DNA from: Daphnia carinata
Taxonomy: Eukaryota > Arthropoda > Branchiopoda > Diplostraca > Daphniidae
Assembly (NCBI RefSeq): GCF_022539665.2
Contig: NC_081331.1
Location: 902,501 to 966,500, forward strand
Direction of reading: 5' to 3'
DNA: 64,000 nucleotides
Below the pieces are notes generated by a model. It was not told where the DNA came from. It did not search any database and saw only the letters and a list, made by a program, of their open reading frames with translations. Each line of letters opens with the position of its first letter. Within the stretch, counting starts at the first letter, position 1. The translations under genes and the position numbers were made by a program. Below are positions 1 through 13,205 of the stretch, piece after piece.

Positions 1-1758
1 GCCTCGTTATCATCGATATCAAATGCGACAGAGCCCTTGAAGAGTCCACAATTCGCCATTACTTTTTGAAGTTTCCTGATTCTTGTTTTGTCCGCATTCC
101 GCCGATTGAGTAAAAAAAAAAAAAACAAAAACAAAAACAAAAAATAGGCCGAAATGAATTGTCTTTTAAAAAAAAAAGAAAAAAAAGGCCTTAATGAGGT
201 TGATGGGTTGGTGTGTTACGCACACACACGCAGAGCGAACCCGTTTTTTTTTTTTTGTTTTTTTTTTTTTGCATTTCGATTGCTGCAATATTTTATTTAT
301 ATTATACAATTAGTTATGCGACGGGCTGCTGGTCCATCGGGCCATTTTTGAGCAAAAACGCGTATCTACGTTTGTGTGTGTGTGTGTGTTTATAAAGAGG
401 TTTATTAGATTCGGGGATATATTTTTTTTTTTTGTTTCTCTTATAAATAAAAACTGCACGGTCTATATATAGTAAGGGATATTTCCAGCAGCTGTTTGGA
501 CTGTCACGCATTCCCAGCCACCATTGGCCGGGCCCCGAAGATAAAAACGTAGCGAAATTTATCAAAAAAGGGAAAATCGCTTTGATTCTTGTGTAAGAAG
601 ACGAACACGGTGAATGTCGCCGCTGTTCCCAATCGTTATTAGTTAAAAGAGAAGAAAGAAAGAAAAAAGAAAAAACGAAAACAAACTGGTTATTTATTTA
701 TTTTATTTTTGTTTTTTTGTTTTTAATTTTCCTTCACAAATGTTTTTATCCGTGACGTTCTGTTTCATCGGTTCGTCCTTCTCCTGACGTTCCGCTCCGA
801 TCGTTTCACCAAGGAAGCATTGCTGTGTACCGTAATCGAACAGTCCATTATAGCTCCGTCCTCTTAAGAAATGAAACCAAAAAAAAAAAATTAAAAAAAA
901 TAAAATTCAGATATGATTAAAAAGGACAACAATAGAGAGGTCTCTCAAGTTTTTTGTTGTTGTTGTTGTTGTTGTGTTTCTTCACGATATGGTTTAGCCA
1001 ACACGAGCACGCTAATCATCATCTCGCATATACGGCATCACTTAACTGGTGCCGTTAAAAACCATTAAAAGCAAATGGAAACTAATTTCTCTTGTGTTAT
1101 CTCCTTATCCATTACCTCCGTTTTTGTTTTTTTCTTTTTTAATTCTCTTTCTTAGTTACATGCATTTAAGTCGTTATGCTATTTCAAACTGTTGAAACCG
1201 TTATGAACTAGTCGACTCTTATTTCGTTAAACAATTTCGATTTATAAATGGCATTTTTTTTTTTAAAACGACCTTTTTCATAAAGCTCGGTGTCCTATGA
1301 TTTCTATTTATCGTTTTTATTGTTACGAATTGAAACTATTTGATTGGAATGTTGCGCCATCGAGCGCGTATAGTGCCCCCTCCATAAGAATCAGCATATC
1401 TTTGATTTTGCCTTTCGCTCTTTAGAAGAATAAAAAAAAAAAAAAGGACCGGTGTGGTACGTGGCTCGTATCTTTGATATTCTAGTAGCACATACAGTCC
1501 CCTCCCCCTCTCCTCTATACTTCCCTTATTTAAAATGTCTATAAAAAAAAAAAAGAAGCGAATAAGAATCAAAATAATGCAGAGAGAGAGAGAACCTGCT
1601 GGAGTTGCGTCTTTGCGTGTTTGTTGTATTGCGCGCGCGCAAAAAGTTCCTCCTCCATCTCCTCCCCTTACTCTTTTTTTTTTTTGGCTTCAGGTTCTCC
1701 TCTGTTCGAAGCTCCCTTATTCTTGAATTCATCATCTTTATTCGATTGAATCAACCCC

Positions 1759-1791
<33 letters not shown>

Positions 1792-1971
1792 TTCTTTTCT
1801 TTGCGTAGACGCGCGCGTCTCCTGTTTATGGCTGAATGAGATTTGAATTTCTTTTTATTGTTCCGATTTCTTTTTTTTTTCTTTTCAAATTTGATGGGGT
1901 AGGGGTGGGGTCACCCCGAGGGTGTTGGAGTGTCGTATGTTATAACCTGATGGTGATATCCATCCGCGCCT

Positions 1972-2006
<35 letters not shown>

Positions 2007-2234
2007 TAACGTCTTTTCGAATTCCGAAGGAACGACGAGACGCCGTATCGTTCCGATCAAAATCGGAATCATCTTCTTTCCATATTCGAACAGGAATTCC
2101 ATTGAGGTGCACGGTGAACGTTTTTGCTTGCAATTGTCAGCCATCACGTTTTCGACGCTAGTTTCCTCCGATTTCTAACGTCTGCATATTTTTCTATCTA
2201 TCTTTTGTCCAACGATTTCCTGGCTCTCTTTCTC

Positions 2235-2236
<2 letters not shown>

Positions 2237-2268
<32 letters not shown>
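2237..2268. repeat. (GT)16 microsatellite
   Basis: Sixteen uninterrupted GT dinucleotides. Similar dinucleotide tracts lie near 4015-4040 (GT), 4542-4567 (GT), 4806-4834 (CA), 5813-5833 (CT), 7620-7650 (CA, interrupted) and 45653-45678 (CA). Confidence 0.95.
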
Positions 2269-2271
<3 letters not shown>

Positions 2272-4541
2272 GCAATCGCTCAATCTCACGGCGTCGTTTG
2301 GCCTATGTTCCTTCCGTTCGCGCTCATCGATAACGCCGTTCAAGATGATTTCCGTTGGGGAATAGTTTTGTTATCGCGCTGAAAACTCGCGTCTTTTTAG
2401 CGACTTAAACGAGACGTTAATAAAAATTGATTGGAAAGGGCTAAAACCTGGTGAAATGAAGTGGGAAAGCGTGGCTCGATGGCGTCCGTCGCCAAAAGAA
2501 AAAGAACCGACTCGAAATGGATATGTGCAAGTCCTTTGTGAAAATGAAAACAAAAAAAGGGGGGGGGGGGGGAGAAGAGCAAGCGGCAAATTCAATTGTT
2601 TTCAATGCCCTTTTTTATTGCGTTAAAATTTATGATTTAAAAAAAAAAAAGAAATGACGAGCGCCGACTGAGAATTGAAAAAAAAAAAAATAAAAACGTT
2701 TTTCTATAAAAGGAGAAAAGAGTTGAACAAAACATCAACTTAAAAAAAAGGGGAAGGGGATAAAAGAAGCTGATCGAGTTACACACGAGAGCATCATCCA
2801 GGATAGTTTAGTGGGTGGCGGGAATTGGTGTCGCATTTCACCTCCGTCAAAGACGCTTCCCTCCTGTTGTGTGTGTGTGTAATACTAAGCGCATTATTAG
2901 AATTAAAAAAAAAAAAAAAAAAAAAAAAAGTCTTGACGCTCTCCTTTTTTTTTTTTTTTTTTTGATGACTACAATTCATCCGGAGATTTCAATGGCCGAA
3001 AAAAAAGAAGAGACAATAAAAGAATAAAAATAAAGGGGGGGGGGGGGGGGTGAGCACTTGTTTTGCCCCAGTTTCCAATAGTCATCACCATGGCTGGGCA
3101 CTTGTTTCTCGCAGCCGAAACGTGGGTGAAAGAAAAAGGATAGCAGGTGTTGTTTTACACCAACCCACAGCATCGTCTCATTCGTCAATTGCTCTTTTCT
3201 TTTACGTAAATTATTCCCTGAAAAAGTCCCTTTTTTTTTTTTTTTTTTTTTTTTGTTTAAATGTTTTGTTTGGCTATTCTCATCGCCATTTATTTCTGTC
3301 TGTATACGCACGCCCGAGGTAGACTTGACAAGAAAACCAGCAGCGCAAACTCTCTCCCCCCCCCCCCACCGTCTTTTATTATTCGTCTTTCCCCTCTCGG
3401 ATTATTTTAAAGCTTCGATTACGAAAGTGTGAGACACAACTTTGGATTTTAAAAGAAAAGGAAAAAAAAAAACAAAAAAACAAACAGGAAAGACTTCATC
3501 CCCAGCCACTCTGACAGCTATTTATAGAGAGCGACGTGAGCCGAGACAGGATCACACACTGATTGCCGTTTGGCTCTTTGGTCTGCGTATATTTAGATGT
3601 CAAAACGAAAGGAACATAACGACTTTTAAATAGAGAAACAAGCGGCTCAGAGCTGGCAAAGTGGGTCTCTTCTTTTATAGCTGCGACTCGTTTTGTCACA
3701 TTTGGACTTTGAGGTGAAACCGAAAGACCATTCAACGAGATGGATGCATCATTCGAGTGTCGCCACCTCAGCTTCTTAAAATGGAGCCCACCATTTTGTA
3801 GTAACACTTACAAAGTGTTTGTAACACTCTCGTTCACGAACAGTTAACGAGCTCACCATTTGTTTCTTTACTTTGTCCACCGCAAGCGCATGGGGCTCGT
3901 ATGTGGAACGAACTGGCGGATGAGTTCGATGCGCAAACGCGAGCGCACCGACGCAAAAAGAAATTGAATTCAATTACGGGGGAAAGCCCGATGTATATGC
4001 AGCAGGTTTTCGTGCGTGTGTGTGTGTGTGTGTGTGTGTGCACGCACGCACATATAATGGATGGGTAGGTGTATCGATGCTCACCTGTTGGCCGTCAACT
4101 TCATCAACAGTCAGAGAGTGCGCTTGAATGGTCCGTCAGCTCGACAAGTTTTCTACTTATTCCTCTCAATTGGCTTTCATCTGATTGCATTCGAATATAA
4201 TTTTTTTTTTTTCTTTTTTTTCTAATGTTTGTTTGTCGGGTTAGTTCGTGTTTTGAATTTTCTTTTCCTTTTTTTTTTTCCTATGGGTGGCTTCACGTCG
4301 TGAGTGCGATGGACGCGTGATCTCTTCGTCCCCGATTCTCCGTTATCTCTTGATGCGTTTGATTACTGACAATCTAGCAAGACGTAGATTTTCTAAAAAA
4401 AATAAATAAAATAAAATAAAATAATAAAAATATGTATATAAAAATTTATTAAGTATCCGACAGGTCCTTCATGATTCCCTTCGTCTCTATCCATCATGTT
4501 TTTCCTATTGGGAGATCTGTTAAAAACCCTTTATGCGTCGT

Positions 4542-4567
4542 GTGTGTGTGTGTGTGTGTGTGTGTGT
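4542..4567. repeat. (GT)13 microsatellite upstream of gcm exon 1
   Basis: An uninterrupted GT tract about 100 bases upstream of the first gcm coding exon. It lies in the presumed 5'-UTR intron. Confidence 0.9.
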
Positions 4568-4669
4568 CGACATATTTCTATATTTGAAAGAGTCACGAGT
4601 TCATTTTCAGAAAAATGTTCAATTCCACTTAATATTTTTTGTTTTTGTCTTTTTTTTTTTTCAAATAGA

Positions 4670-4800
4670 ATGTGCTCTAAAACGACCTCATCCTCAACAA
4701 CGAACATGGACTGGGACATTAACGACAGCAACATCCCAAAGGTAAAGGAGAAATATCTTTTTCTAAAACAAATTCTTTTCCATTTCTCAGTGAATTTGAA

Positions 4801-4838
<38 letters not shown>

Positions 4839-7800
4839 TAAAAAGAAATCCAATCGTTTTAGCTAATAAACGAGTGAGGTACGTAAAGAGAAAGAAAGAA
4901 AGGGGCGAATAGATCCATCATGGTTCGTTTAGGCTTTGGATGACTCGGGACTCGAGACCCGAGTCACCTCTAATTGATAGTGTCTGGCACGTCATGGCAC
5001 AAACTGGGGTGATTTATGACCGCCTCAAAACCAACCCCCCCCCCCTCTCTATACAAAGCTGAACATTGTTGGCTGTCTCTCTATCTCTCCACCTACCAAC
5101 GTGTGTGTGTGTGTCTGTGTGTCTGTCTTTTTCACTCACTATGAACCTTGCCTCTCGACGAGAGATTCTTCGCTGTGTGTAATAGGATAATGATATAGCC
5201 CAGCACATAGAAGCAATTACCCCAACCGTTTTTGAACATTTTCTGGAGGAGAAACGATTGCGCGCCCCCCTTTTAAAAAAAAAAAAAAAATCTTTTGTCT
5301 TATCATTCTTCTCTGTTAAACGGTAGACATTATTCGGATCCTCTTCTTGGCAGCAAGTAGGCTTTCATTATCGTGCTGGCAAGGACTAAACGAATAGAAA
5401 TATGGGGAGTATTAAAAAATTGTTTGAAGTAAAAAAAAAAAAAGGGAAGAATAAAAAATGTAGAATTTTTATATGAAAAAAAAAGTAAGCGAGTAATTTT
5501 TTTTTTTTTTTTTTTTTTTTGGAATGTTTTGGAGGCCACACGATTTTGAATTGTGGTCTCGGCTTGTTTTGTTTGTTTGTTGTTATTTCATTCGAATCAC
5601 TAATAACAGTCTTAACGCGTCGAGTTGCATGACAGTGCCGTGTGTAGCTTTCGTTCGTCTTAACACAGTGAGCAATGCCCAAAGCGATTCGAATTGACGA
5701 TGGATTGAAAATGATGATCATTAGGCCAGCCACACAAGCAGGAAACACGTTTCTTTCATCTCCCACCTTCTCTGTATTTTTCTCTTAATGAAATATCACA
5801 AACTACTGTTATCTCTCTCTCTCTCTCTCTCTCCCTCTGCTCAAACCTTATTAGCTTTTATACGCCCTCCTACTACGTCTGTGTGCACACCATCATTTGA
5901 AATCTAGTTTATTATTTTTTGTTTTCGATGTTGTCGTGTGCCCTGGAAAACAAACGAATAATATTCGCTATGCACGTCAAAAGAATGGTTATTTATCATC
6001 ATTATGTATCGTCTCGTTCTCATCTTCTTTTCTTTTTTTCTTTCCTCTTTGTTGGTGATCTGAATTTGCAGGTGACTCGCTATGATCATTTCAATGACTG
6101 GGTAGACGGCCACGTGCGCCTAGTCTACCGGCCGGACTGCGAGGAGGCGCGTCGTCACGGCTCCGGCTGGGCGATGAGAAATACCAACAATCACAATGTC
6201 CAAATCCTCAAGAAATCGTGTCTGGGCGTTCTGCTCTGCTCCAACAGGTGTATTTTGGACACTGGAGAGCAAGTCCACCTGCGGCCGGCCATCTGCGATA
6301 AAGCCAGAAAGAAGCAACAAGGTACTGAATGAATCCTTTTATTATTATTTTTTATTTGTTTTTTTTTTTACCTCAAATTACATCTGAAAATATGAGCTAC
6401 TTTAGCTGATATAGCAGTTAGTTTAACTAAAAAAAAAAAACAAAAAAAAAAAACAAAGAGAAAGAAATAGAGAAAATGGTAGGATAGGCCTCTAATATTG
6501 AACGAGGGCCGCCCGGCACGTATTCAAATGATGCCAACAGGCATACGCTGCTTGAAATGTAGTTTGTCAGCTGTTCCCAATTTTTGTTGCGTGTGCATCT
6601 TTATGTACCTATTGGATTCGGTATAGATTCACATGTAACACATGAGGGTGATTGCGCATGATAAGGGCTCTTAGTCGACCGCTACAAAATGCGTATTGTG
6701 ATCGTGATTATTACGGCCATCGGAAAAAAAAAAAAAAAACAACAACTTCCAAATAGCCTTCACCACGCGCATCGATTACGTATTCCCATTTTTTTTTTTT
6801 TTTTTTAAATTGCATCTTCTTTATACTAATAGGATGCAACGCATTTTATTGGCTGGTTTAGTTTAGTTCTTGTACTTCTCCCAATCGCCCTGCAGTTAGT
6901 AGTTTCATCAGAACAAACACATCGTCCATATCAATCGAATAAAACAAAAGCAGCGATGCCGATTTCGTCAATTGCATTGCCTACAGCCACGTTTTTTTTT
7001 TTTAAAGAAAGCTGCAGGACAAAACGGACTCGAGAGAGAGATTGAAAAAAAAAAAAAAGAAAAGAAAAGCCAAACAAAACTAATGCAAAAGACGTACAGA
7101 GTAGAAAATCTCATCCATCAAGATGACTGCGCTTTAAGAATGCGAGTGTGTTGCCACGTTTGTGGCTTTTCTTTAACGGTTTGTTGTGGCTCTTGTTTCT
7201 TGTTTGTCTGTTGCGCGCGCCAATTTGTTTACTCTTTTCACCTGCCATCCTTTTCTTTCTTTCTTTTTTTTTTTTTTTTCTTTTTCTTTTACCTTCTCCG
7301 GTTCGTCTTTGATTCCGAAGGAAGCCTCGAGTGCCAGACGAGCCGACAGCGCTACAAACTACACGTCAGAAAAGGATTTATTTATTATTATTCGTCTTCT
7401 CCCTCCCCTCTCTCTTTCGTTTAAAAAAAAAAAAAAGGATTATTCGATTATGTAAGAAACATGAGAGGTAATAATATAAGTAAATAAAATATTGAAAAAA
7501 AAAAGGGGGGAAAAATCTGAAAACCAGCAGGGCCAGGTGATTTTAAGTTTTGATTGCCAGCCTTTTCCGTGTAATCGATGCCTTAATGGTGATCCATTAA
7601 TAACTATAGCCTCTCAAGTACACACACACAGACACACACACACACACACGTCCACAAGTCTGGAGGAAGAAAAGAAACAAACCCACTGATTTGAGGTTGC
7701 ACGCGCGTGAGCCTGGCCACAGAAGGGGAAGAACGCAGTGATTATTGATGGCTTCTGTTTTGTTTTTGTACGCGTAGCGCAACATGCAGAGCTACATACC

Positions 7801-9705
7801 TCCAGTCCTCACTGGGGTTTCCAGCTGTTATCATCAAAATTGATGCGGCTCGTTCCCCATTTCTGTTCCAGTTTTCGCGTCATTTTTTGTTGTTGACTCT
7901 TAATTCAATTCGAGTAGGGCATAGACCCCCAACTGATACAGGGAATTCCCATTTTTTCTAAAATGGATAATTCATTTTAAATAAGCCAACCGCCCAATTA
8001 AAAGAGCCAATTCAAAATTCATTTAATTTTAACAATATATATATATATTTTTTTTTTTTTTGAATTAATTAATCAGGTAAACCGTGTCCCAATCGGCGAT
8101 GCAACGGCCGGCTGGAGATCATCGCTTGTCGCGGCCATTGCGGTTACCCTGTGACGCACTTTTGGAGACACACAGAACACGCCGTCTTTTTCCAGTCCAA
8201 GGGCGTTCACGATCACCCGAGACCCGAGGCCAAATCGACGGCCGAACAGCGGCGATTGCGCGGAGCTGCCGCCTCCCTGGGTGCTGGCCTCCACCACGCG
8301 ACATCGGCCGGCGGATCGAGCCACCGACGGCCTAGGGGTTTAGCCCTCCTTCTATCCCGTTCTCAGCAAAAAGTCAACAAGGTACTGCACCTATTGGACA
8401 TTTACATTTATTTTTGACATTTAAAAAAAAAACATTTATCAATTCAAACAGATTGTGGCCGGTCATTCTTCGAAGCGTGATAAAAATAAGGGCGCGGCCA
8501 TGGCCGTTGTTAAAGGTAAAAGACTTGTTTGATTCATTTGTCTTTCAAATCAATTGTGTAAAACGACATGTATGATGTACTATAATAGCCTTATTGGTTT
8601 TTTTTGTTTGTTTTTTTTTTAACGAAAAGTAGACGAGTTCCCTGTTCAAGTCAGCCCTGCATTCCCGATGATGATGACACCTGTTGAGCCGGCGCCGATG
8701 GCCGTGGCCACCGACTACAATCACCAAGTCCATATGGACGAAGGGTACCCACCGATAGCCGCCTATCCAACGGAAGTGCACGATGCTTCTCTGTACTACC
8801 ACAATCACCACGCGCATCATCACCAGCAGCAGCAACACGTGATGTCGGACGCATCGTCCATGATGGACAACAGTTCCTACAATTTAACTTGTGACTACAA
8901 CAACACGGCTGGATATTGCCAGACGGACGTCCACCAAGCCAACAATTCTTATCCTTATCAACATTACGCTCCAGCATCGGCTCCTTCGGTCGCTGGAGCA
9001 CCTCCCTGCGACGCGCAATCTTCTTCTGGTTATTACGGTTCGCCATCCGATCATCACCATCAACAGCATCATTACACGACGCATCAGCATCAGCCGATGA
9101 CGGACAACAGCAGCTCAGTTTCACCGTTGATCACGACGCCTTACGATTGCTATTCAAGTAGTCACGATCATTTAGAGTTGAAGTACCAAGCGGCTTTCGT
9201 CGATGCCTTAGAGAGTCACACCAACACGTCGATGGAGACTCCGCTCACCGAAGTGTCCGCCACTAGCCACAATTCGTCGAGTACGACCGCCAACGATATG
9301 GCCGTCAGCGTAGATCCGCTGCAGATCAATGCCAATCTCGTCCAGCAGCTGCCCACGCCGGAATTCCAATACGAGTACGAGACCAACTATGGCAACAATG
9401 AATGGACCATGACCACCAGCGGCCATTACGCTGCTAACCACAGCTACCCAACGACGGCCGTTGAGGCCTATCCAACGGATAACAGTTTAACGGGCTGCAC
9501 GTCCGATTCGGATATATCCGTTTTGCCCAATTACTGTTTCGCCGCTTGCGTGTTCACGACGCCACCAGCGTCCTCGGAGCCGGCCGGCAGCGGCAGCGCT
9601 AAAGTTGAGATCGGTACTTATTCGCCAGCGACGCGTCACTTTGAGTCTTACGATAGCGGCCATTATCAAACGTTAAACGAAGAGCCTCTTCATCCAGCCT
9701 TATGA
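4670..9705 (+). CDS. gcm: Glial cells missing (GCM) zinc-containing transcription factor
   Basis: Coding exons are 4670-4741, 6072-6321, 8077-8381, 8452-8515 and 8633-9705. All junctions are GT-AG and phases agree, giving 587 aa. Exons 1-3 encode the GCM DNA-binding domain (about residues 13-165). It opens with [10 protein letters not shown] and continues with [39 protein letters not shown] and [18 protein letters not shown]; the conserved Cys/His residues bind two zinc ions in the family. The rest is low-complexity, rich in His, Gln, Ser and Tyr, as expected for an activation region. GCM proteins are nuclear and bind ATGCGGGT-type sites; in flies they specify glia and haemocytes. Length is between fly gcm and gcm2. 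A pyrimidine tract and AG at 4667-4668 precede the start, implying a 5'-UTR intron; the frame is open further upstream, so a longer N-terminus is possible. Confidence 0.93.
4806..4834. repeat. CA microsatellite in gcm intron 1
   Basis: A CA tract beginning about 65 bases downstream of the exon 1 donor of gcm. With the GT tract at 4542-4567 it forms an inverted dinucleotide pair around the first coding exon, so the transcript could fold the exon into a GT:CA hairpin. That folding is an inference. Confidence 0.9.
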
Positions 9706-11153
9706 GTCGCCTTCTTCATTTGTTTTTTTTTTTTTTGTTTTGTTTTTTTGTGTGTGTTTTCTCTGTGTGTCTCGTTGTACATGTGTATGTCTATTTTGAA
9801 AAATGAGAAGAAGCATCCGAAACTACTGTCGTGCCTTTTCTGACACGCTCCACACGTTTGTTTTTACGTGTCGATCTCGCGACTCGTTGATATTTTTGGA
9901 TGGCGAGTATTTAAACGTTTTCATTTCGAAAGGTCTGTCTGTTCGAATTTTTCATACTGGGAATAGCCGAAATGTTTTTATGCTGCACAATGAGGGTTTT
10001 TCTTATCAAATGTCACACGCTTATTCAATTGAATGAATAAGAAACGTTATGTCCGTCTTTTTGTTTCAATTGCTTCGTTTGTTTTAACGATGCGTCCAGT
10101 GAACTGTTGCCATTTGCAGCGCCTTCGAGCGCGTTTGAAGCAAACAATGAGAGAAAAAAAAAAAAAAAAAAACAAGTATACACACCTGTCTTTTACAAAG
10201 GGAAAAAGAAGAAAATCTATTAGTTGAATCACAATAGCCTTATTGTGAAACTGATGGCCACAAGTGCCCTGATCTCCCTGTATACTGCGATCTATCTGTC
10301 AATCTAAAATTCATCCTTTTTTTTTTTTTTTTATCCACACTTTTTGTTTTCAAAGGAGCTCTCCTTTTGTCTCAAGTGTAGTGTCCTTTCGTTTGTCTGT
10401 ATTTTTTTTTTTTTCCTGATTTAGTGTATCAATGGAAAAGAGGAACACGTAACAAACGAAAAAAGTGGAATCCACATTGACGCACCCATGGCTCAAAATA
10501 TACAAAAAAGTACTTACCTTGCGCGACTTCCTTTCACTCGATTATATACGCGATTGGGTGTGATGGACACCATCAATGTCCTACAGCGATATGTGCAGTG
10601 CGTGATGATGTCCTTCACTATCCACCCACGTCAAAGTCTCCGGTGTTTGTTTTTAGAGAGTGCGGCACACACTAAATATGGGTGGATCTAGCAATGCTCG
10701 CGTGAGAATTCAACAAAAAAAGAGAAGAAAGACAAGCCAAAAAAAGACCGTTATAACTTTTTATGTAAGAATGGCAGTGTAACAAAGAGGTACGCGAAGA
10801 ACTCGTTAGCCACATCTGTAGCTATGCAATATCTATTGTTTGAGAAATCGATGATGATGACGAAAGAAACAATTCAACGAAAACGACCAAGTTTTTTTGT
10901 TTTGTTTTTTTCTCTCTCACGTCGACAGGGCCATGTGCAAAGCGGCTAAAGCAACATATAAGACACCGGCCAACAGAAACTGTCTATTATTATCTGCTGG
11001 TGGTGACAAAGACGAGTACCGGTTTTTTTGTGAAATCCGAGCTGTCCATTGTAAGTGGCCGTGAGTTTCATTTTCTCTCCTTGACGTCAATCTGTTGCAG
11101 CCAGTTTTTCGGTCGAAAATAACTTTTGACAGATGTGGTGACGATTTTTTAAG

Positions 11154-11189
<36 letters not shown>

Positions 11190-12824
11190 TGCTGTTGCGC
11201 TCGCATCAGCAAATCGATCGTTTATCTCCTGTTGGCTAATGGCAAAATGGCACTTAGGCAGTAGCTCTGCTGATCGATGCTGAAGGCGATTTATGCGACT
11301 TGCAGGGGGAAAAAAGCCGGTGTTTGAGTATAGGGGAATCGACACACGATTGCTGACAAGCAATCCAGAAGAGGAATAACAATGAGATGTTTCAAAACAT
11401 ATCGGAGAACTTTCCCCTTTCATAATTCTTATCCAAACAACGAAGATTGAGGTGTAGGAACGCGGGCGGGGTGATAGTGCCAACTGTATGAAAGCGTTAA
11501 ATAGTAAGGTTGACAAATAGCGTTCCCAATCATGAAAAGACGCAAAAACTCAGACATTCCTGACAGATGCAATCGTCGTTGAGGTGAAATTGACGTTGAC
11601 ATTGATATGTCCAAATGAGATTCATGACTAACTCAAATTGGCAAATTGAACACGATCCGTCAGACAGGGTCCTTCGCAGTAAATTATATATCCTTTCCCT
11701 CTTGCAAGAGACAATAAAGCTTCGAATAGAACCCTCTAGTTAGTTTATGGTTAACTTTGTTTGGCCACATTCTTGGTTGTTTTAATTTGATTACAACTGG
11801 CAGATACTGATTGAGTGCCATAACGAGACATTTACTGTCGTTTCACAGTCAAAGGAAAATATATTAGCTTTTAGTAGTATAAAAATAATAAGGATAAATA
11901 GAAAAGCTTTACCAGTTTGTCGTATTCTATAACCCTGCAGTGTGGACCGGTAGTTTCTGTCATATCATGTGAATGTTGTCAGTTTGTCGCAGAACATGCA
12001 GGCGACGAGATTGGTTTTTGCGTCGTCTGCAATATCAAAGACTAGTCGGTTGTTTTTTTTTTTTACTTTAGATAACATTTCGTCGTTTGACTTAACTGTG
12101 TATACTTTTTCTGGTGCCCATAAATTACCTTGATGTCAGCCAGATTTAGAAGACTAGGTAAAAGCTTTTTATTTTCTTGTTTTGTTTGTGCTGCGTTTGA
12201 CTTTTTCTTGTTCGATTGATTGGCCTGTATTTTGTTATATTTCATCTCTTTCCCGTTAGCCTGGAGATAGTAAACAATCAAGGTGACATTTGAGGAAACG
12301 TACGACCCGCAGTAGGGCTTTTCCACGGAATTCGATCTCCTTAATCACGTTGTTGAAGACAGTCTGCCAAACTCCTTTTTCTGTAGAAGTGGGCATACAT
12401 TTTACTGATGGATACCCATTTCGTTCCTTATTTCAAGAAAAACAAGACTTGATTACTGAATGTTTATTCTCAAAAACGTTGTTCGACGAATGTATTTTCT
12501 TGCCTTTATATTCTTGCTAATTAGAATGGAAAATTGCCGTTCGCTGCATTTTTACATCAAAATACTGTTTGTTTGCTGCCAACTCAAAAGGTCTTTTATT
12601 TATTCACATCTGAAACTGCTTTGTTCTAAAGCATTGGCTATGCAGCCATGCATTTGCCTAATTTCTTTCAATACGTGGCCACTGATTTTAAATGACGATT
12701 ATTTCAAAAACGGCTTACATGACAAAAAAAAACAAATGGTTTTTTCTGAATCAGCGTTAAAATTGGGTTATACCGTGGGATTTTCTTCGCATTCCGAGAG
12801 ATTTCGATTTTTTCCGATTTTGAT

Positions 12825-12859
12825 AAAAGTGGGAAGGCTTATATAGCCTTCTCACTTTT
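12825..12859. repeat. 35-nt near-perfect hairpin
   Basis: The two 15-base arms, beginning AAAAGTGGGAAGGCT, pair with a single mismatch around a 5-base TATAT loop. No coding frame is associated with it. It could be the core of a small foldback element. Confidence 0.7.
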
Positions 12860-13205
12860 TCAATTTTGGCAAAATTTTAGATTTCGCTTTAAATACATGA
12901 TTTCGATGCAGAATTAAACGGGCATCACGAATATGAGGGCTGTTTTCACATGGGACTCATAGCTTTTGAATAAAACGTAAAAAACGGTACAGGTTGGGTT
13001 AAAAAATAAACCGGGCTTATATTGTCGGGCTTAAAATTTTTTCCTATTAAAAAACAATAGCATTAAGTTTCATTCGCATAATAATTGAGTTAAGTAAGTA
13101 GAATATAACAAATAATTACTGTATAGTTATATGTTAATCAAATAAAGTTATTAATTAAAAAAATTGTATATTTACATGGCTAGAAGAATATGTAAAGTTG
13201 TATTT

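Larger units (their letters stand above)
1..4669. other. Gene-free, homopolymer-rich upstream region
   Basis: No reading frame here looks protein-like. Translations are short and dominated by lysine or phenylalanine runs that come from A and T homopolymers. The stretch holds many A or T runs of 15-30 bases, G runs near 2559-2572 and 3035-3050, a C run near 3355-3367, a TTG repeat near 955-974 and GT repeats. It probably contains the gcm promoter and 5' untranslated exon(s), because the first gcm coding exon is preceded by a splice acceptor, but I cannot place them. Confidence 0.6.

Noticed and set aside
4496-4669. Longer N-terminus for gcm starting at 4496
   Set aside because: The frame is open, but it would translate a GT microsatellite, and a pyrimidine tract plus AG immediately before 4669 indicates a splice acceptor there.
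8668-9124. Minus-strand and alternate plus frames overlapping gcm exon 5
   Set aside because: They mirror the repetitive His/Gln/Ser codons of the real gcm frame and have no independent support.
10917-11516. 199-aa minus-strand open frame
   Set aside because: It includes a lysine run created by an A homopolymer, has no recognisable domain and no splice or start context. A chance frame is more likely.
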